Below are positions 19,301 to 26,812 of a stretch of DNA of 64,000 nt, one piece after another; position 1 is the stretch's first letter; each line of letters begins with the position of its first letter. The notes beneath the pieces were generated by a model. The model ran no database searches and was not told where the DNA came from. It saw nothing but the letters and a program-made list of their open reading frames with translations. The position numbers were made by a program, and so were the translations under genes. The DNA comes from Microbacterium sp. ABRD28 (GTDB taxonomy: Bacteria > Actinomycetota > Actinomycetes > Actinomycetales > Microbacteriaceae), in NCBI RefSeq assembly GCF_003850245.1, contig NZ_CP031015.1, forward strand, positions 3,202,666-3,266,665. Reading direction: 5' to 3'.

Positions 19301-21619
19301 GACGCCGGCGACAACCCCTGGTGGGACCACGCCGTCTGGGCGGGGGCGCGGTTCGTCTGCGGCGACACCGCACCGACTCCGACCCCGACGGCCTCCGAGA
19401 CCGGGACTCCGACACCCAACCCGACTCCTCCGCCGGATCCGGCAGAGATGTGGGTGTCGGAGCTCCCGCTCACCGACGCCGCCAACGGGTGGGGGCCGAT
19501 CGAGCTCGACACCACCAATGGCGAGGACGCTGCGGGAGACGGGGCGCCGATCGTGCTCGACGGCGTCGAGCACGGACGCGGCCTCGGTGTCCACGCCGCC
19601 TCGACCGTGACGCTCGCGGTGCCCGAGGGCTGCACCCGCTTCCGGTCCGCCATCGGTGTCGACGACACCGTCGGGCTGAACGGCTCGGTCGTGTTCGAGG
19701 TGCTCGCCGACGGAGAGGCCCTGTACTCCTCCTCGGTGCTGACCGGTCGCGGCGGAGCCGCACAGGTCGATCTCGACGTCGCCGGCGCGGCATCCCTCAC
19801 TCTGCGCGCGGGCGACGCCGGTGACAACACGTGGTGGGACCACGCGGTCTGGGCGAGCGCCCGGTTCGCCTGCGGGGGGTCGGGCGGCGGCCCCACGCCG
19901 ACCCCGACGCCCACGGCCACGCCGACACCCACGGCCACCCCGACACCCACGCCCACGCCGACACCCACGCCCACGCCGACACCCACGCCCACCCCGACCG
20001 GGGGCGACGTCTGGGTCTCCGAGCTGCCGCTGCGCGACGAGAGCAACGGGTGGGGTCCGATCGAACGTGACACCACCAACGGCGAGGACGGCGCCGGCGA
20101 CGGCGCCCCGATCGCCCTCGGCGGAACGGCGTACGAGCGGGGGCTCGGAGTGCACGCCGCCTCGGCGGTGACGGTCGACGTGCCGGCCGGATGCACTCGG
20201 CTGGTCAGCGCGATCGGCGTCGACGACACCGTCGGCGCGAACGGTTCGGTCGTCTTCACCGTCCGAGACGGCGGAGGCACGGTGCTGTTCACCTCCGACA
20301 CGCTCGTCGGCGGCGGAGCGCCGGGGGCCGTGGACGTGGATGTCTCCGGTGCCGGCTCCCTCGTGCTGGAGGTCTCGGACGCCGGCGACAACCCGTGGTG
20401 GGACCACGCCGTCTGGGCCGGAGCGCAGCTGCGCTGCGGCGGCGGGTCGGGAACGCCGAGCCCGACGCCGACGCCCACGCCCACCCCGACGCCCACGCCC
20501 ACCCCGACCGAGACGCCGACGCCCACTCCGACACCCACACCGACGCCGACCGGGCCGTTCACCACAGCGGCATCCGTCCCGACCGGACCCTTCACCCACT
20601 CGGTGAGCGCGGCTGATCTGAACGGCGACGGCATCCTCGATCTCGCCGCCGCGGTGGCCGGAGCGAACGCGGTCGCGGTCGCCTTCGGCAACGGAGACGG
20701 ATCCTTCGGCGGGATGACCTCCTACCCGACGGGAGCGGGGACCTTCCCGAAGTACGTGGCCGTGTCCGATCTCGACGGCGACGGCATCGACGACCTCGTC
20801 ACCGCGAATCAGGATTCGCCCGCGGGTGAGGATGTCACGGTCTTCCGCGGCACCGGAGGCGGCGGCTTCTCGGTGGTCGGCGCCTTCGAGGCGTGCGATC
20901 GCACCCACGAGGTCGAGATCGCGGATGCGACGGGCGACGGGATCCGCGACGTGGTCGCCGCCTGCTGGGGCGGCGATGTGATGGCGGTGCTTCCGGGCGA
21001 TGGAACGGGCGCCCTCGGCGCTCCGGCATTCTTCCCGGCCGGCAACGCCGGGCACTCGCTCTCGGCGGCCGACTTCGACGGCGACGGTGACACGGATGTG
21101 GCGGTCGCCGCCTACGGCTCCAACCGTGTGATGGTGCTCCTCGGCGACGGGGCCGGCGGCTTCGCGCCGCCGGTGGAGTACTGGTCGGGCCTCGGGCCGC
21201 ACAACCTGCAGCGGGGCGACGTCACCGGCGACGGTGTCGACGATCTCGTCGTGACCGCCGAACTCTCCGACGCGATCGGGGTGCTCCGCGGCCGCGGCGA
21301 CGGCACCTTCGCCGAGACCGAGTTCCATGCCGTCGGGCCACGCCCGAAGGCCTCTGTCCTCGCCGACATGAACGGCGACGGCATCGTCGACATCGTCTCG
21401 GCCAACACCCACGGCAACTACCCGAACGGCTCGACTCCCACGAGCGTGACGCTGTTGCGCGGAACCGGCGGCGGCGCCTTCGCCGCCGGGGAATCCATCC
21501 CCGTCTCGCTCACGCCGTTCGCGGTGGCCGCCGGCGACCTCAACGGCGACGGCCGTCGCGACCTGCTGACCGCGAACTGGCACTCCGGAGACGTGGCGGT
21601 GCTCCTCGGCGTTCCCTGA
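16358..21619 (+). CDS. Giant secreted multidomain protein: glucose-dehydrogenase-like propeller, PKD, three NPCBM domains, FG-GAP repeats
   Basis: A 1753-residue exported protein. A basic N-terminus and hydrophobic export segment (residues about 20-50) lead to a soluble glucose/sorbosone-dehydrogenase-type propeller (about 55-490: YPSAIAFTPQDDMFIALKGGVVRV, DDRGLLGLAVHP, SSGLRNPFRMA). PKD and Ig-like segments follow (about 495-850; GDGSPV). Three closely similar NPCBM carbohydrate-binding domains lie at about 859-1000, 1030-1174 and 1217-1362, each with NGWGP, TNGEDAAGDGAP, GLGVHAAS, GCTR and WWDHAVWA. Thr-Pro repeat linkers separate them. FG-GAP/VCBS repeats (DLNGDGILDLAA type) fill about 1411-1753. 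No sortase signal is present. The ATG at 16358 overlaps the GT4 stop. It probably binds or modifies the glycan made by the operon. Confidence 0.88.
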   Translation: MTSTTPRADLRADLHPKRRRVRRAVTTVAITAVTLAGLALTATLPSATAALGDLPPGFVDESVVTGLPYPSAIAFTPQDDMFIALKGGVVRVKGPDGLAPEPFVDISERVHDNDDRGLLGLAVHPDFPAEPYVYLLYTYDPPGVLLDQGWPIPGRVSRLERFTADPAFDYRRALPDSGVVLLGTASTRENIGNEDDGRDTSRVSCMIGGTLEGEPIRDCLGSDENSHTIGTVGFAPDGSLFVTNGDGANYNGPDPRAILAQDLDSLSGKVLRIDPVTGEGLPDNPYFRADDPGANRSKVWSSGLRNPFRMAIHPQTGAAWVGDVGWGTWEEINTGKGANFGWPCYEGGLAAGSEGMSTVSRRQDTYAANTGTASACAALYDRGLEAVTAPVYTYDHSAGGAAANAGAFYEGEAYPEAYHGALFIADYNRRWIRAVHFDAQGAANNVSQFGVDTGAGSGPVQVVAGPDTNIYWVKYASAGGEIRRIRYLDADAPPVAIATASATSGVAPLEVAFSSRSSYDAGGAPLRVAWDFGDGSPVSADVEPTHVFTEPGAYDVRLTVTQDRPGGLSSTTTTRVTAGNDPPLAEVDPLLPSPYAIGDELVFRGRASTPDGPMPTTGHRWEVRQWHNQHSHFGTPSWTVDPADSTATTGVVTVDEHGDDTFYEVCLTATSPSGLTDVRCEAATPDRLPYTVETEPAGLGVIYEDEGLRIDGPAIIRPIRGSTQTLTAPLVQARRTFAGWSDGVAEASRTFVAGEGASTFRAVYENLPPAVAIELPGVASGPAPVTVEAVARGSDPEGDTLTYEWFFDGVPIGTDATLVTTVTEPGSHTLRVVATDSLGATGDAETTLVIDEPAGGGDEVWLSQLPLRDVSNGWGPVEIDMTNGEDAAGDGAPIVLAGIGYSSGLGVHAASSVTVDVPEGCTRFVSAVGVDDTVGTNGSVTFEVGGAQGALVTSEVLTGGGGAGTVDVDVSAEAFLTLVVTDAGDNPWWDHAVWAGARFVCGDTAPTPTPTASETGTPTPNPTPPPDPAEMWVSELPLTDAANGWGPIELDTTNGEDAAGDGAPIVLDGVEHGRGLGVHAASTVTLAVPEGCTRFRSAIGVDDTVGLNGSVVFEVLADGEALYSSSVLTGRGGAAQVDLDVAGAASLTLRAGDAGDNTWWDHAVWASARFACGGSGGGPTPTPTPTATPTPTATPTPTPTPTPTPTPTPTPTPTGGDVWVSELPLRDESNGWGPIERDTTNGEDGAGDGAPIALGGTAYERGLGVHAASAVTVDVPAGCTRLVSAIGVDDTVGANGSVVFTVRDGGGTVLFTSDTLVGGGAPGAVDVDVSGAGSLVLEVSDAGDNPWWDHAVWAGAQLRCGGGSGTPSPTPTPTPTPTPTPTPTETPTPTPTPTPTPTGPFTTAASVPTGPFTHSVSAADLNGDGILDLAAAVAGANAVAVAFGNGDGSFGGMTSYPTGAGTFPKYVAVSDLDGDGIDDLVTANQDSPAGEDVTVFRGTGGGGFSVVGAFEACDRTHEVEIADATGDGIRDVVAACWGGDVMAVLPGDGTGALGAPAFFPAGNAGHSLSAADFDGDGDTDVAVAAYGSNRVMVLLGDGAGGFAPPVEYWSGLGPHNLQRGDVTGDGVDDLVVTAELSDAIGVLRGRGDGTFAETEFHAVGPRPKASVLADMNGDGIVDIVSANTHGNYPNGSTPTSVTLLRGTGGGAFAAGESIPVSLTPFAVAAGDLNGDGRRDLLTANWHSGDVAVLLGVP

Positions 21620-21623
21620 GTCG

Positions 21624-21643
21624 CCGCCCGGGTACGCGGGCGG
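21624..21643 (+). terminator. Short hairpin after the polysaccharide operon
   Basis: CCGCCCG at 21624-21630 and CGGGCGG at 21637-21643 form a 7-bp stem with a 6-nt loop just after the stop of the giant protein. No U-run follows, so termination efficiency is uncertain. TATAGT at 21647-21652 begins four bases later and may be the -10 of the next gene. Confidence 0.45.
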
Positions 21644-21705
21644 GGCTATAGTTGCGGCACGGTCGTGCGGCGGGTTCGGCGTCGCGGGCCGCGTCGAGGG
21701 GTCGG

Positions 21706-21984
21706 ATGAGGGAACTGAAGATCGCCATCAGACAGCTCGAGCGCGCACACCACCGCTCGCTCCGCTTCGCGCGCCGCGTCGAGGCGCGCGACCCCGAACT
21801 CGCCGCGCGCGCCCGCCGGGAGGCGGAAGACCTCGCGCGCGTGCTGTCGGAGTATCGCCTCCTCGTCACGCTCGAAGGCGCGCCGTCAGCCGAGAGGGCG
21901 TCGACCTGGTCGTCCCCCGCTTCCGCCGACCCCGCGGACGCCGTGCCGGGAGCGGCCGAGCCCGACCGCGACTCCTCGCGGTGA
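21706..21984 (+). CDS. Hypothetical small charged protein
   Basis: A 92-residue ORF starting MRELKIAIRQLERAHH, preceded by GAGGGG close to the ATG and by a plausible -10 (TATAGT, 21647-21652). The first 60 residues are rich in Arg, Glu and Leu in a heptad-like pattern (ARRVEARDPELAARARREAEDLARVLSEYRLL) and probably form a helical hairpin or coiled coil. The C-terminus is Ser/Ala/Pro-rich and looks disordered. It ends 8 nt before the convergent coaA stop. No family recognised; coding status rests on signals and codon character only. Confidence 0.5.
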   Translation: MRELKIAIRQLERAHHRSLRFARRVEARDPELAARARREAEDLARVLSEYRLLVTLEGAPSAERASTWSSPASADPADAVPGAAEPDRDSSR

Positions 21985-21991
21985 CCGCAGA

Positions 21992-22951
21992 TCAGAGCTT
22001 GCGCAGCAGCACGCTCTCCACCGCGTGCGACGCCGCCTTTCGCAGCACGAGTGTCGCGCGGTGCCGGGTGGGCAGCACATTCGCCTCGAGGTTCGGCAGG
22101 TTGATGTCGTTCCAGTAGCCGAGCGCGGTGGTCACGGCTTCCTCGTCGCTCAGCTCGGCGAAGACGCGGAAGAACGAGTTCGGATCGCTGAACGCCGCAT
22201 GGCGGAGGGCGAGGAAGCGCTGCACGAACCACGACTCGATGTCTTCGGTCTCGGCGTCGACGTAGATCGAGAAGTCGAACAGGTCGCTGACGGCGACGTC
22301 ATTCGGCGCCGGCGGGGGCTGCAGCACATTCAGCCCTTCGACGATCACGACGTCGGGGCGGCGCACCGTCACGTGCGCGTCGGGGACGATGTCGTACTTC
22401 ACGTGCGAGTAGAACGGCGCGCGCGCCTCGACCGCCCCGCTCTTGACGTCGGTGAGAAACTCCACGAGTGCGCGTCGGTCGTAGGACTCCGGAAAGCCTT
22501 TGCGCGCCATCAGCCCGCGGCGCTCCAGCTCGGCGTTGGGGTGGAGGAAGCCGTCCGTGGTGACGAGCTCCACGCGTGGCGTGCCGGGCCATCGGCTCAC
22601 CAGTTCCCGCAGCAGGCGTGCGATCGTCGACTTGCCCACCGCGACCGACCCGGCGACGCCGATGACGAACGGGGTCGTGGTGTCGGCCTCGCCGAGGAAC
22701 GCGCTCGTCTCGGCGCCGAGGCGCTTGGTGGCCTGGGCGTAGAGCGACAGCAGCCGGGACAGCGGCAGGTACACCTCGGCGACCTCGGCGATGTCGAGCC
22801 GGTCGCCGAGCCCGCGCAGCTGCACGACCTCGGTCTCGGTGAGGGGCTGCGGGATCCCCGCAGCCATCCGCGCCCAGTCGTCGCGGGCGATCTCCCGGTA
22901 CAGCGAGAGTGCCAGGTCGGTGGTCGCTTCGTCGACAGACATGGCGCTCAT
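21992..22951 (-). CDS. coaA: Type I pantothenate kinase
   Basis: Phosphorylates pantothenate, the first committed step of CoA synthesis; the product supplies acpS. About 319 residues, standard for bacterial CoaA. The Walker A motif is [43 protein letters not shown] and IVEGLNVLQ are CoaA signatures. Candidate starts are an ATG at 22951 (MSAMSVDEA), an ATG at 22942 and a GTG at 22960; I prefer 22951 because GGTGG precedes it. It keeps the minus orientation of the core genes, while flanking accessory genes point the other way. Confidence 0.95.
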   Translation of the reverse strand: MSAMSVDEATTDLALSLYREIARDDWARMAAGIPQPLTETEVVQLRGLGDRLDIAEVAEVYLPLSRLLSLYAQATKRLGAETSAFLGEADTTTPFVIGVAGSVAVGKSTIARLLRELVSRWPGTPRVELVTTDGFLHPNAELERRGLMARKGFPESYDRRALVEFLTDVKSGAVEARAPFYSHVKYDIVPDAHVTVRRPDVVIVEGLNVLQPPPAPNDVAVSDLFDFSIYVDAETEDIESWFVQRFLALRHAAFSDPNSFFRVFAELSDEEAVTTALGYWNDINLPNLEANVLPTRHRATLVLRKAASHAVESVLLRKL

Positions 22952-23025
22952 CGTAACCACCGGCCGCCCCGATCCTCGGGCGCCGCGGGGTCGGCGGCGT
23001 CACAACTTGCGCCGCGCCGCCCGTC

Positions 23026-23105
23026 CCGAACTCCTGCAGAACCGGCCCAGCACTGCCGAAAACGGCTCGGCTGGGCGCCCCGCGCCCCGGATTGCAGGAG
23101 TTCGG
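23026..23105. repeat. Dispersed inverted repeat, family A, copy 3
   Basis: CCGAACTCCTGCA at 23026-23038 pairs with its exact complement at 23093-23105 (13 bp). The core AACTCCTGCAG is shared with copies 1 and 2, while the loop differs and contains its own inverted segment (GGCCCAGC... / ...GCTGGGC). The two-base variable position next to AACTCC is CG here, CC in copy 1 and GC in copy 2, each matched in the opposite arm. It lies between the divergent coaA and ppx genes. Confidence 0.85.
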
Positions 23106-23145
23106 CACCGCGACCGCACCACACCGCCCGGCACCCGCCGCCCGC

Positions 23146-23151
23146 TAGCCT
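23146..23151 (+). promoter_or_regulatory. Candidate -10 for a leaderless ppx transcript
   Basis: TAGCCT ends six bases before the GTG of the phosphatase gene (TAGCCT-GAACCC-GTG), which would put +1 at the start codon. No Shine-Dalgarno sequence is present. Leaderless mRNAs are common in actinobacteria; this reading is inference. Confidence 0.35.
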
Positions 23152-23157
23152 GAACCC

Positions 23158-24117
23158 GTGCGCCTCGGAGTCCTCGACATCGGCTCGAACACCGTCCACC
23201 TGCTGGTCGCCGACGTCCAGCCTGGGGGCCGGCCGCTCGGCACGACCAGCCGGCGCACTGTGCTGCGCCTCATGCGCTACCTCGCCCCCGACGGCTCCAT
23301 CACCGAGGAGGGCGTGACGGCGCTCATCGACGCCGTGGCCGAGGCACGAAAGGTCGCCGCCGACGAGAACGTCGAAGAGCTCCTGGCCACCGCCACCTCC
23401 GCCGTCCGCGAGGCGGCGAACGGTCCCGAGGTCATCGCGCGTCTGGAGTCCGCGCTCGGCGCGCCGCTGCAGGTGCTCGGCGGCGAGGCCGAGGCCCGGT
23501 ACACCTTCCTCGCCGTCCGGCGCTGGTTCGGCTGGTCGGCCGGGCAGATCCTGCTCTTCGACATCGGCGGCGGTTCGCTCGAGATCGCGGCCGGATCCGA
23601 CGAACTGCCCGAAGCCGCGGCATCCGTCCCGCTGGGTGCCGGACGGATGACGGTGCAGTTCATGCCCGACGACCCGCCCGGCGGGGACGCCGTCGAGGGC
23701 CTGCGCGCCCATGCGAAGGCCACCCTCGAGCCGGTGATCGGTCGCTTCCGCTCCCTCGACAAGCCCGATCACGTGGTGGGGTCGTCGAAGGCGATCCGCT
23801 CGCTGGCGAAGCTCGCCGGCTACCCCGCCCCCGGCTGGACAGGAAGCGAACGGATGCTGCTCCCCCGCGCCTCGCTGGCGTCGTGGATCCCGCGGCTCGC
23901 CCGCATCCCCGCAGCCGCACGGCAGGAGCTTCCCGGCATCACCGCCGACCGCACGTTCCAGATCGTCGCGGCCGCGGTCGTGCTCGACACCGCGATGGCG
24001 ATGCTGAAGATCGATGAGCTCGAGATCTCGCCCTGGGCCCTCCGCGAGGGCGTGCTGCTGCGCTACATCGAGTCGCTGTCGTGGAGCACGGCCCCTACCG
24101 GCGGCGACGGCGTCTGA
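23158..24117 (+). CDS. Ppx/GppA-family exopolyphosphatase
   Basis: A 319-residue ASKHA-fold phosphatase. It starts MRLGVLDIGSNTVHLLVADV (phosphate-1 loop), has ATSAVREAANG, the catalytic-glutamate region GGEAEARYTFLAVRR and the phosphate-2 loop FDIGGGSLEIA. This is the short, two-domain form typical of actinobacterial Ppx proteins, which degrade polyphosphate or hydrolyse pppGpp. It begins with GTG and has no Shine-Dalgarno. It lies divergent from coaA and convergent with the cupin lipoprotein (3 nt between ends). Which substrate it prefers cannot be told from sequence. Confidence 0.9.
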   Translation: MRLGVLDIGSNTVHLLVADVQPGGRPLGTTSRRTVLRLMRYLAPDGSITEEGVTALIDAVAEARKVAADENVEELLATATSAVREAANGPEVIARLESALGAPLQVLGGEAEARYTFLAVRRWFGWSAGQILLFDIGGGSLEIAAGSDELPEAAASVPLGAGRMTVQFMPDDPPGGDAVEGLRAHAKATLEPVIGRFRSLDKPDHVVGSSKAIRSLAKLAGYPAPGWTGSERMLLPRASLASWIPRLARIPAAARQELPGITADRTFQIVAAAVVLDTAMAMLKIDELEISPWALREGVLLRYIESLSWSTAPTGGDGV

Positions 24118-24120
24118 CGC

Positions 24121-24648
24121 TCAGCCGCAGTTGGCCAGGTCGGTCTCGGCCAGCGGCTCCCCCTCGGGAATCACGTACGTCACCCACAGCACGACGGGGA
24201 TGTCGCCCTCGTTGACGCCCTGGTGCACGTATTCGGCGCCCTCGATGATCGCCTCGCCGGCCTCGTAGACGCGCACGCCGTCGGGGTGGGTCGGGGCGTA
24301 GTGGGTGAGCGCGCCCTCCTTGACCACCGCGATCAGCTGGCCGGCGTGACAATGCTCGCCCGTGCCGGCGCCCGGCTGCAGCGTGATCTCGCGGAACGTC
24401 ACCCCCACACCTTCCGCGCCGGGCGCGACGGCGACCTCCACCGCTTCGTCGATCTCTCCGGCGGCGACGTCGACCGCCGAAACGGCGGGGACGACGGATG
24501 CCTCGGGGGTCGCCTCCACCGACAGGGTCGGCGCGTCGACCGTGACCGAGGTGGCGGTTGCCTCGGCAGCGCAGCCTCCGAGCAGGAGGGTCAGGGCGGC
24601 GACGGTCGTCGCGAGGACAGCGTGGCGGAGCGAGGCGTGTCGGGTCAC
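24121..24648 (-). CDS. Cupin-domain lipoprotein
   Basis: A 175-residue predicted lipoprotein. The signal peptide VTRHASLRHAVLATTVAALTLLLGGC ends in a lipobox (LGGC). The mature part has a 30-residue low-complexity linker and then a single cupin fold: VTFREITLQPGAGTGEHCHAGQLIAVVKEGALTHY with cupin motif 1 histidines, and EYVHQGVNEGDIPVVLWVTYV as motif 2. The start is the GTG at 24648, chosen because it gives a complete signal peptide; the open frame further upstream is not signal-like. Extracytoplasmic and membrane-anchored; ligand unknown. A metal is likely from the HCH and VHQG residues. Confidence 0.8.
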   Translation of the reverse strand: MTRHASLRHAVLATTVAALTLLLGGCAAEATATSVTVDAPTLSVEATPEASVVPAVSAVDVAAGEIDEAVEVAVAPGAEGVGVTFREITLQPGAGTGEHCHAGQLIAVVKEGALTHYAPTHPDGVRVYEAGEAIIEGAEYVHQGVNEGDIPVVLWVTYVIPEGEPLAETDLANCG

Positions 24649-24748
24649 GTTTCGAACGTAGCGCCCCGCGCGCTCGCATCGTAGGGTGGGCCGGACGAAG
24701 GCGGACGGCGTGGGCGTGGGGCCCGGCGGCAACGGAAAGGATCGGGTC

Positions 24749-26632
24749 ATGACTGACGCTGCGATGGTCAACGTGCGGCGCGGCCGCTTCGGGCGGAAAA
24801 CGGGTCTCCTGGCGACGCTCGTCGTCGTGACGGGCCTGATCTTCGCCTCCGTGCTGCCCGCAGGCTCCGCCACGGCCGCCACCGCGACCGACACCGTCGA
24901 CTGCGACTTCAGCTCGGGCACGTGCCTGGTGACCGGCGCGCCCGGCGAGGAACAGGTCGTCGCCGTCCCGAAGGGAACGAGCCGCATGACCGTCGTCCTC
25001 GTGGGCGGACGAGGTGCGGCAAGCTCCGACGGCATCCCCGGCGGACAGGGCGGCATGACGGTCGTGACCTTTCCCGTCAGCGAGGGCGACCTGCTGGGGA
25101 TCGAGCTCGGCGGCGGCGGTAGCGGAGCGACTCCCGGCGTCGGCTTCAGCGACGGCGGACGCGGCGGCGGCGGGGACGCGGTGGTCGACGGCACGCCGAC
25201 GGGCGGCGCGGGCGGGGGATCATCGGCGCTGTACGACGCCGGGTCATCCGCCCTCATCGCCGTCGCGGGCGGCGGAGGCGGTGGCGGCGGCTCGAGCGTC
25301 GGCTTGGCCGACGCGGGCGGCGCCGGCGGCGCAGGGGGTAGCCCGGCGAAGGACGGGTACACCGCCGCCGCCAGCGATGGCCCCGACGGCGCCCCCGGTG
25401 GCGGCGCGGGAGAGTCCGACACCAACGACGGCAAGGAGCGCAGCGCCCTCGGGCCGCTCCCGACGTCGGGCGGCGGAGGCGGCGGCTACTCCGCCGACGA
25501 ACGCGGCGGAGGCGGCTCGGGAAGCGTCGGAGTCCCCGACGGCGACGAAGAGTATCCCGCGGCCGGTGGGGGCGCGGGTGGCACCTCGTACGCGAGCTCG
25601 GTGGCGACGACAGCCGCCTTCACCTCGTCAGGGCCGTGGAACGACAGCGGGAACGGCGTGGCGATCGTCATCCCGAACGGCGAAGCGACGGTCTTCGGAT
25701 GCCACGGCTCTACCCAGGACCTCGACATCCCCGAGGGCGCGACGGGCGCCTTCGCGATCGCCGGCGGCGCAAGCGGCGAATCGACGGAGGACGAGGGTCA
25801 GGGCGGGAGCGGGGGCGTGGTGACCGGGCGATTCGACGCCTCCGCCGGCACCCAGCTGCAGATCGTGACCGGATGCGGCGGCGAGAACGGCGGGTACGGC
25901 TGGGCCTCAGGCGGTCGGGGCGGCGAGCGCGGTGCACTGTCCGACGATGGCGGAACCGGTGGCGGGTCGACAGCTGTTCTCATCACGGGCGAGGGCGAGC
26001 CCCGCGTCGGCGCCGGCGGTGGCGGCGGCGCGGGAGGCCCGATCTTCGACGCCATCTGCACGTGCCCGGGGGGCGCGGGCGGCAACGCCATCGACACCCT
26101 CGTTCCGGGCGGTATCGGGGACGCCGGCGCCGGCGGCGACGGTGGCGGCGATCTCGGTGGCAAGGGCGGGCCCGGCGGCTTCGCTGACGGGGCCGGCGGT
26201 GACAGCGGCGAGAACCACAGGGACGGCGCGGCGGGCGGTGGCGGCGGTGGTGGCATCCTGAACGGCGGAAGCTTCGGCCGCGCCGGCGGGTTCTCCTCGG
26301 CCGGAGGTGGCGGCGGCGCGGGCTCGTCGAACGTCGACAGCGCGACGACCCTCGTGTCGGCGGGGAACCTCGATCCCCGGTACGACACCGACGGGCTCGC
26401 GATCGTCATCCCCGTCTTCGGGATCGCCGACGACCTCGAGGAGTCCCCGACTCCGGTCCAGCCGGGCAGTCCGGGAGACGGCTCTGCGTCATCCGGGGAC
26501 TCGGACGGCACAGCCCGGCTCGCCGACAGTGGCGGCGGAGGTGCCGCGCTCCTCGGCATCGGCGCTGCCGCGACGCTGATCACCGCGGGCATCGGCCTTC
26601 GGGTGCGACGGCGCGCCGCCGTGTCATCCTGA
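24749..26632 (+). CDS. Glycine-rich exported surface protein
   Basis: A 627-residue exported protein. Signal peptide about residues 1-45 (TGLLATLVVVTGLIFASVLPAGSATA), then two long glycine-rich regions (GGGGGGGSS, GGAGGAGG and similar) interleaved with short beta-like segments (TVDCDFSSGTCLVTG, ATVFGCHGSTQDLDIPEGATGAFAIAGG), an internal duplication. Such glycine-rich repeats form stacked polyglycine-type folds in other bacterial surface proteins. The C-terminus has LADSGGGGAALLGIGAAATLITAGIGL followed by RVRRRAA, which mimics a sortase signal with LADSG in place of LPXTG. AAAGGA lies 7 nt before the ATG. Likely wall-associated; function unknown. Confidence 0.82.
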   Translation: MTDAAMVNVRRGRFGRKTGLLATLVVVTGLIFASVLPAGSATAATATDTVDCDFSSGTCLVTGAPGEEQVVAVPKGTSRMTVVLVGGRGAASSDGIPGGQGGMTVVTFPVSEGDLLGIELGGGGSGATPGVGFSDGGRGGGGDAVVDGTPTGGAGGGSSALYDAGSSALIAVAGGGGGGGGSSVGLADAGGAGGAGGSPAKDGYTAAASDGPDGAPGGGAGESDTNDGKERSALGPLPTSGGGGGGYSADERGGGGSGSVGVPDGDEEYPAAGGGAGGTSYASSVATTAAFTSSGPWNDSGNGVAIVIPNGEATVFGCHGSTQDLDIPEGATGAFAIAGGASGESTEDEGQGGSGGVVTGRFDASAGTQLQIVTGCGGENGGYGWASGGRGGERGALSDDGGTGGGSTAVLITGEGEPRVGAGGGGGAGGPIFDAICTCPGGAGGNAIDTLVPGGIGDAGAGGDGGGDLGGKGGPGGFADGAGGDSGENHRDGAAGGGGGGGILNGGSFGRAGGFSSAGGGGGAGSSNVDSATTLVSAGNLDPRYDTDGLAIVIPVFGIADDLEESPTPVQPGSPGDGSASSGDSDGTARLADSGGGGAALLGIGAAATLITAGIGLRVRRRAAVSS

Positions 26633-26690
26633 TCTGATCCGGAGTCAGCGCTCGTCCTGGCTGACAGCAGCGCGCCCCGACCGCCCGCGC

Positions 26691-26756
26691 GAGCCACCGC
26701 GATCGCGTCGAGCCACCGCGGCGGGCACGCCGGCTCGACGCAGATGCGGTGGCTCG
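26691..26756. repeat. Inverted repeat, family D, between convergent genes
   Basis: GAGCCACCGC occurs at 26691-26700 and again within CGAGCCACCGC at 26709-26719. The exact complement GCGGTGGCTCG is at 26746-26756, giving an 11-bp stem with a 26-nt loop. It fills the gap between the convergent ends of the glycine-rich gene and glmM, so a bidirectional terminator is the simplest role. The rest of 26633-26812 shows no gene. Confidence 0.7.
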
Positions 26757-26812
26757 GCGAGGCGCGCGGTGGCGCCCCCGCTCGCGCGGGCACGTGGCGC
26801 GCGCGGTGCGCG

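Noticed and set aside
16958..21583. A 1541-codon open frame on the minus strand opposite the giant secreted-protein gene
   Set aside because: Same cause: reverse-strand shadow, no ribosome-binding site or recognisable fold, while the sense frame has clear domains.
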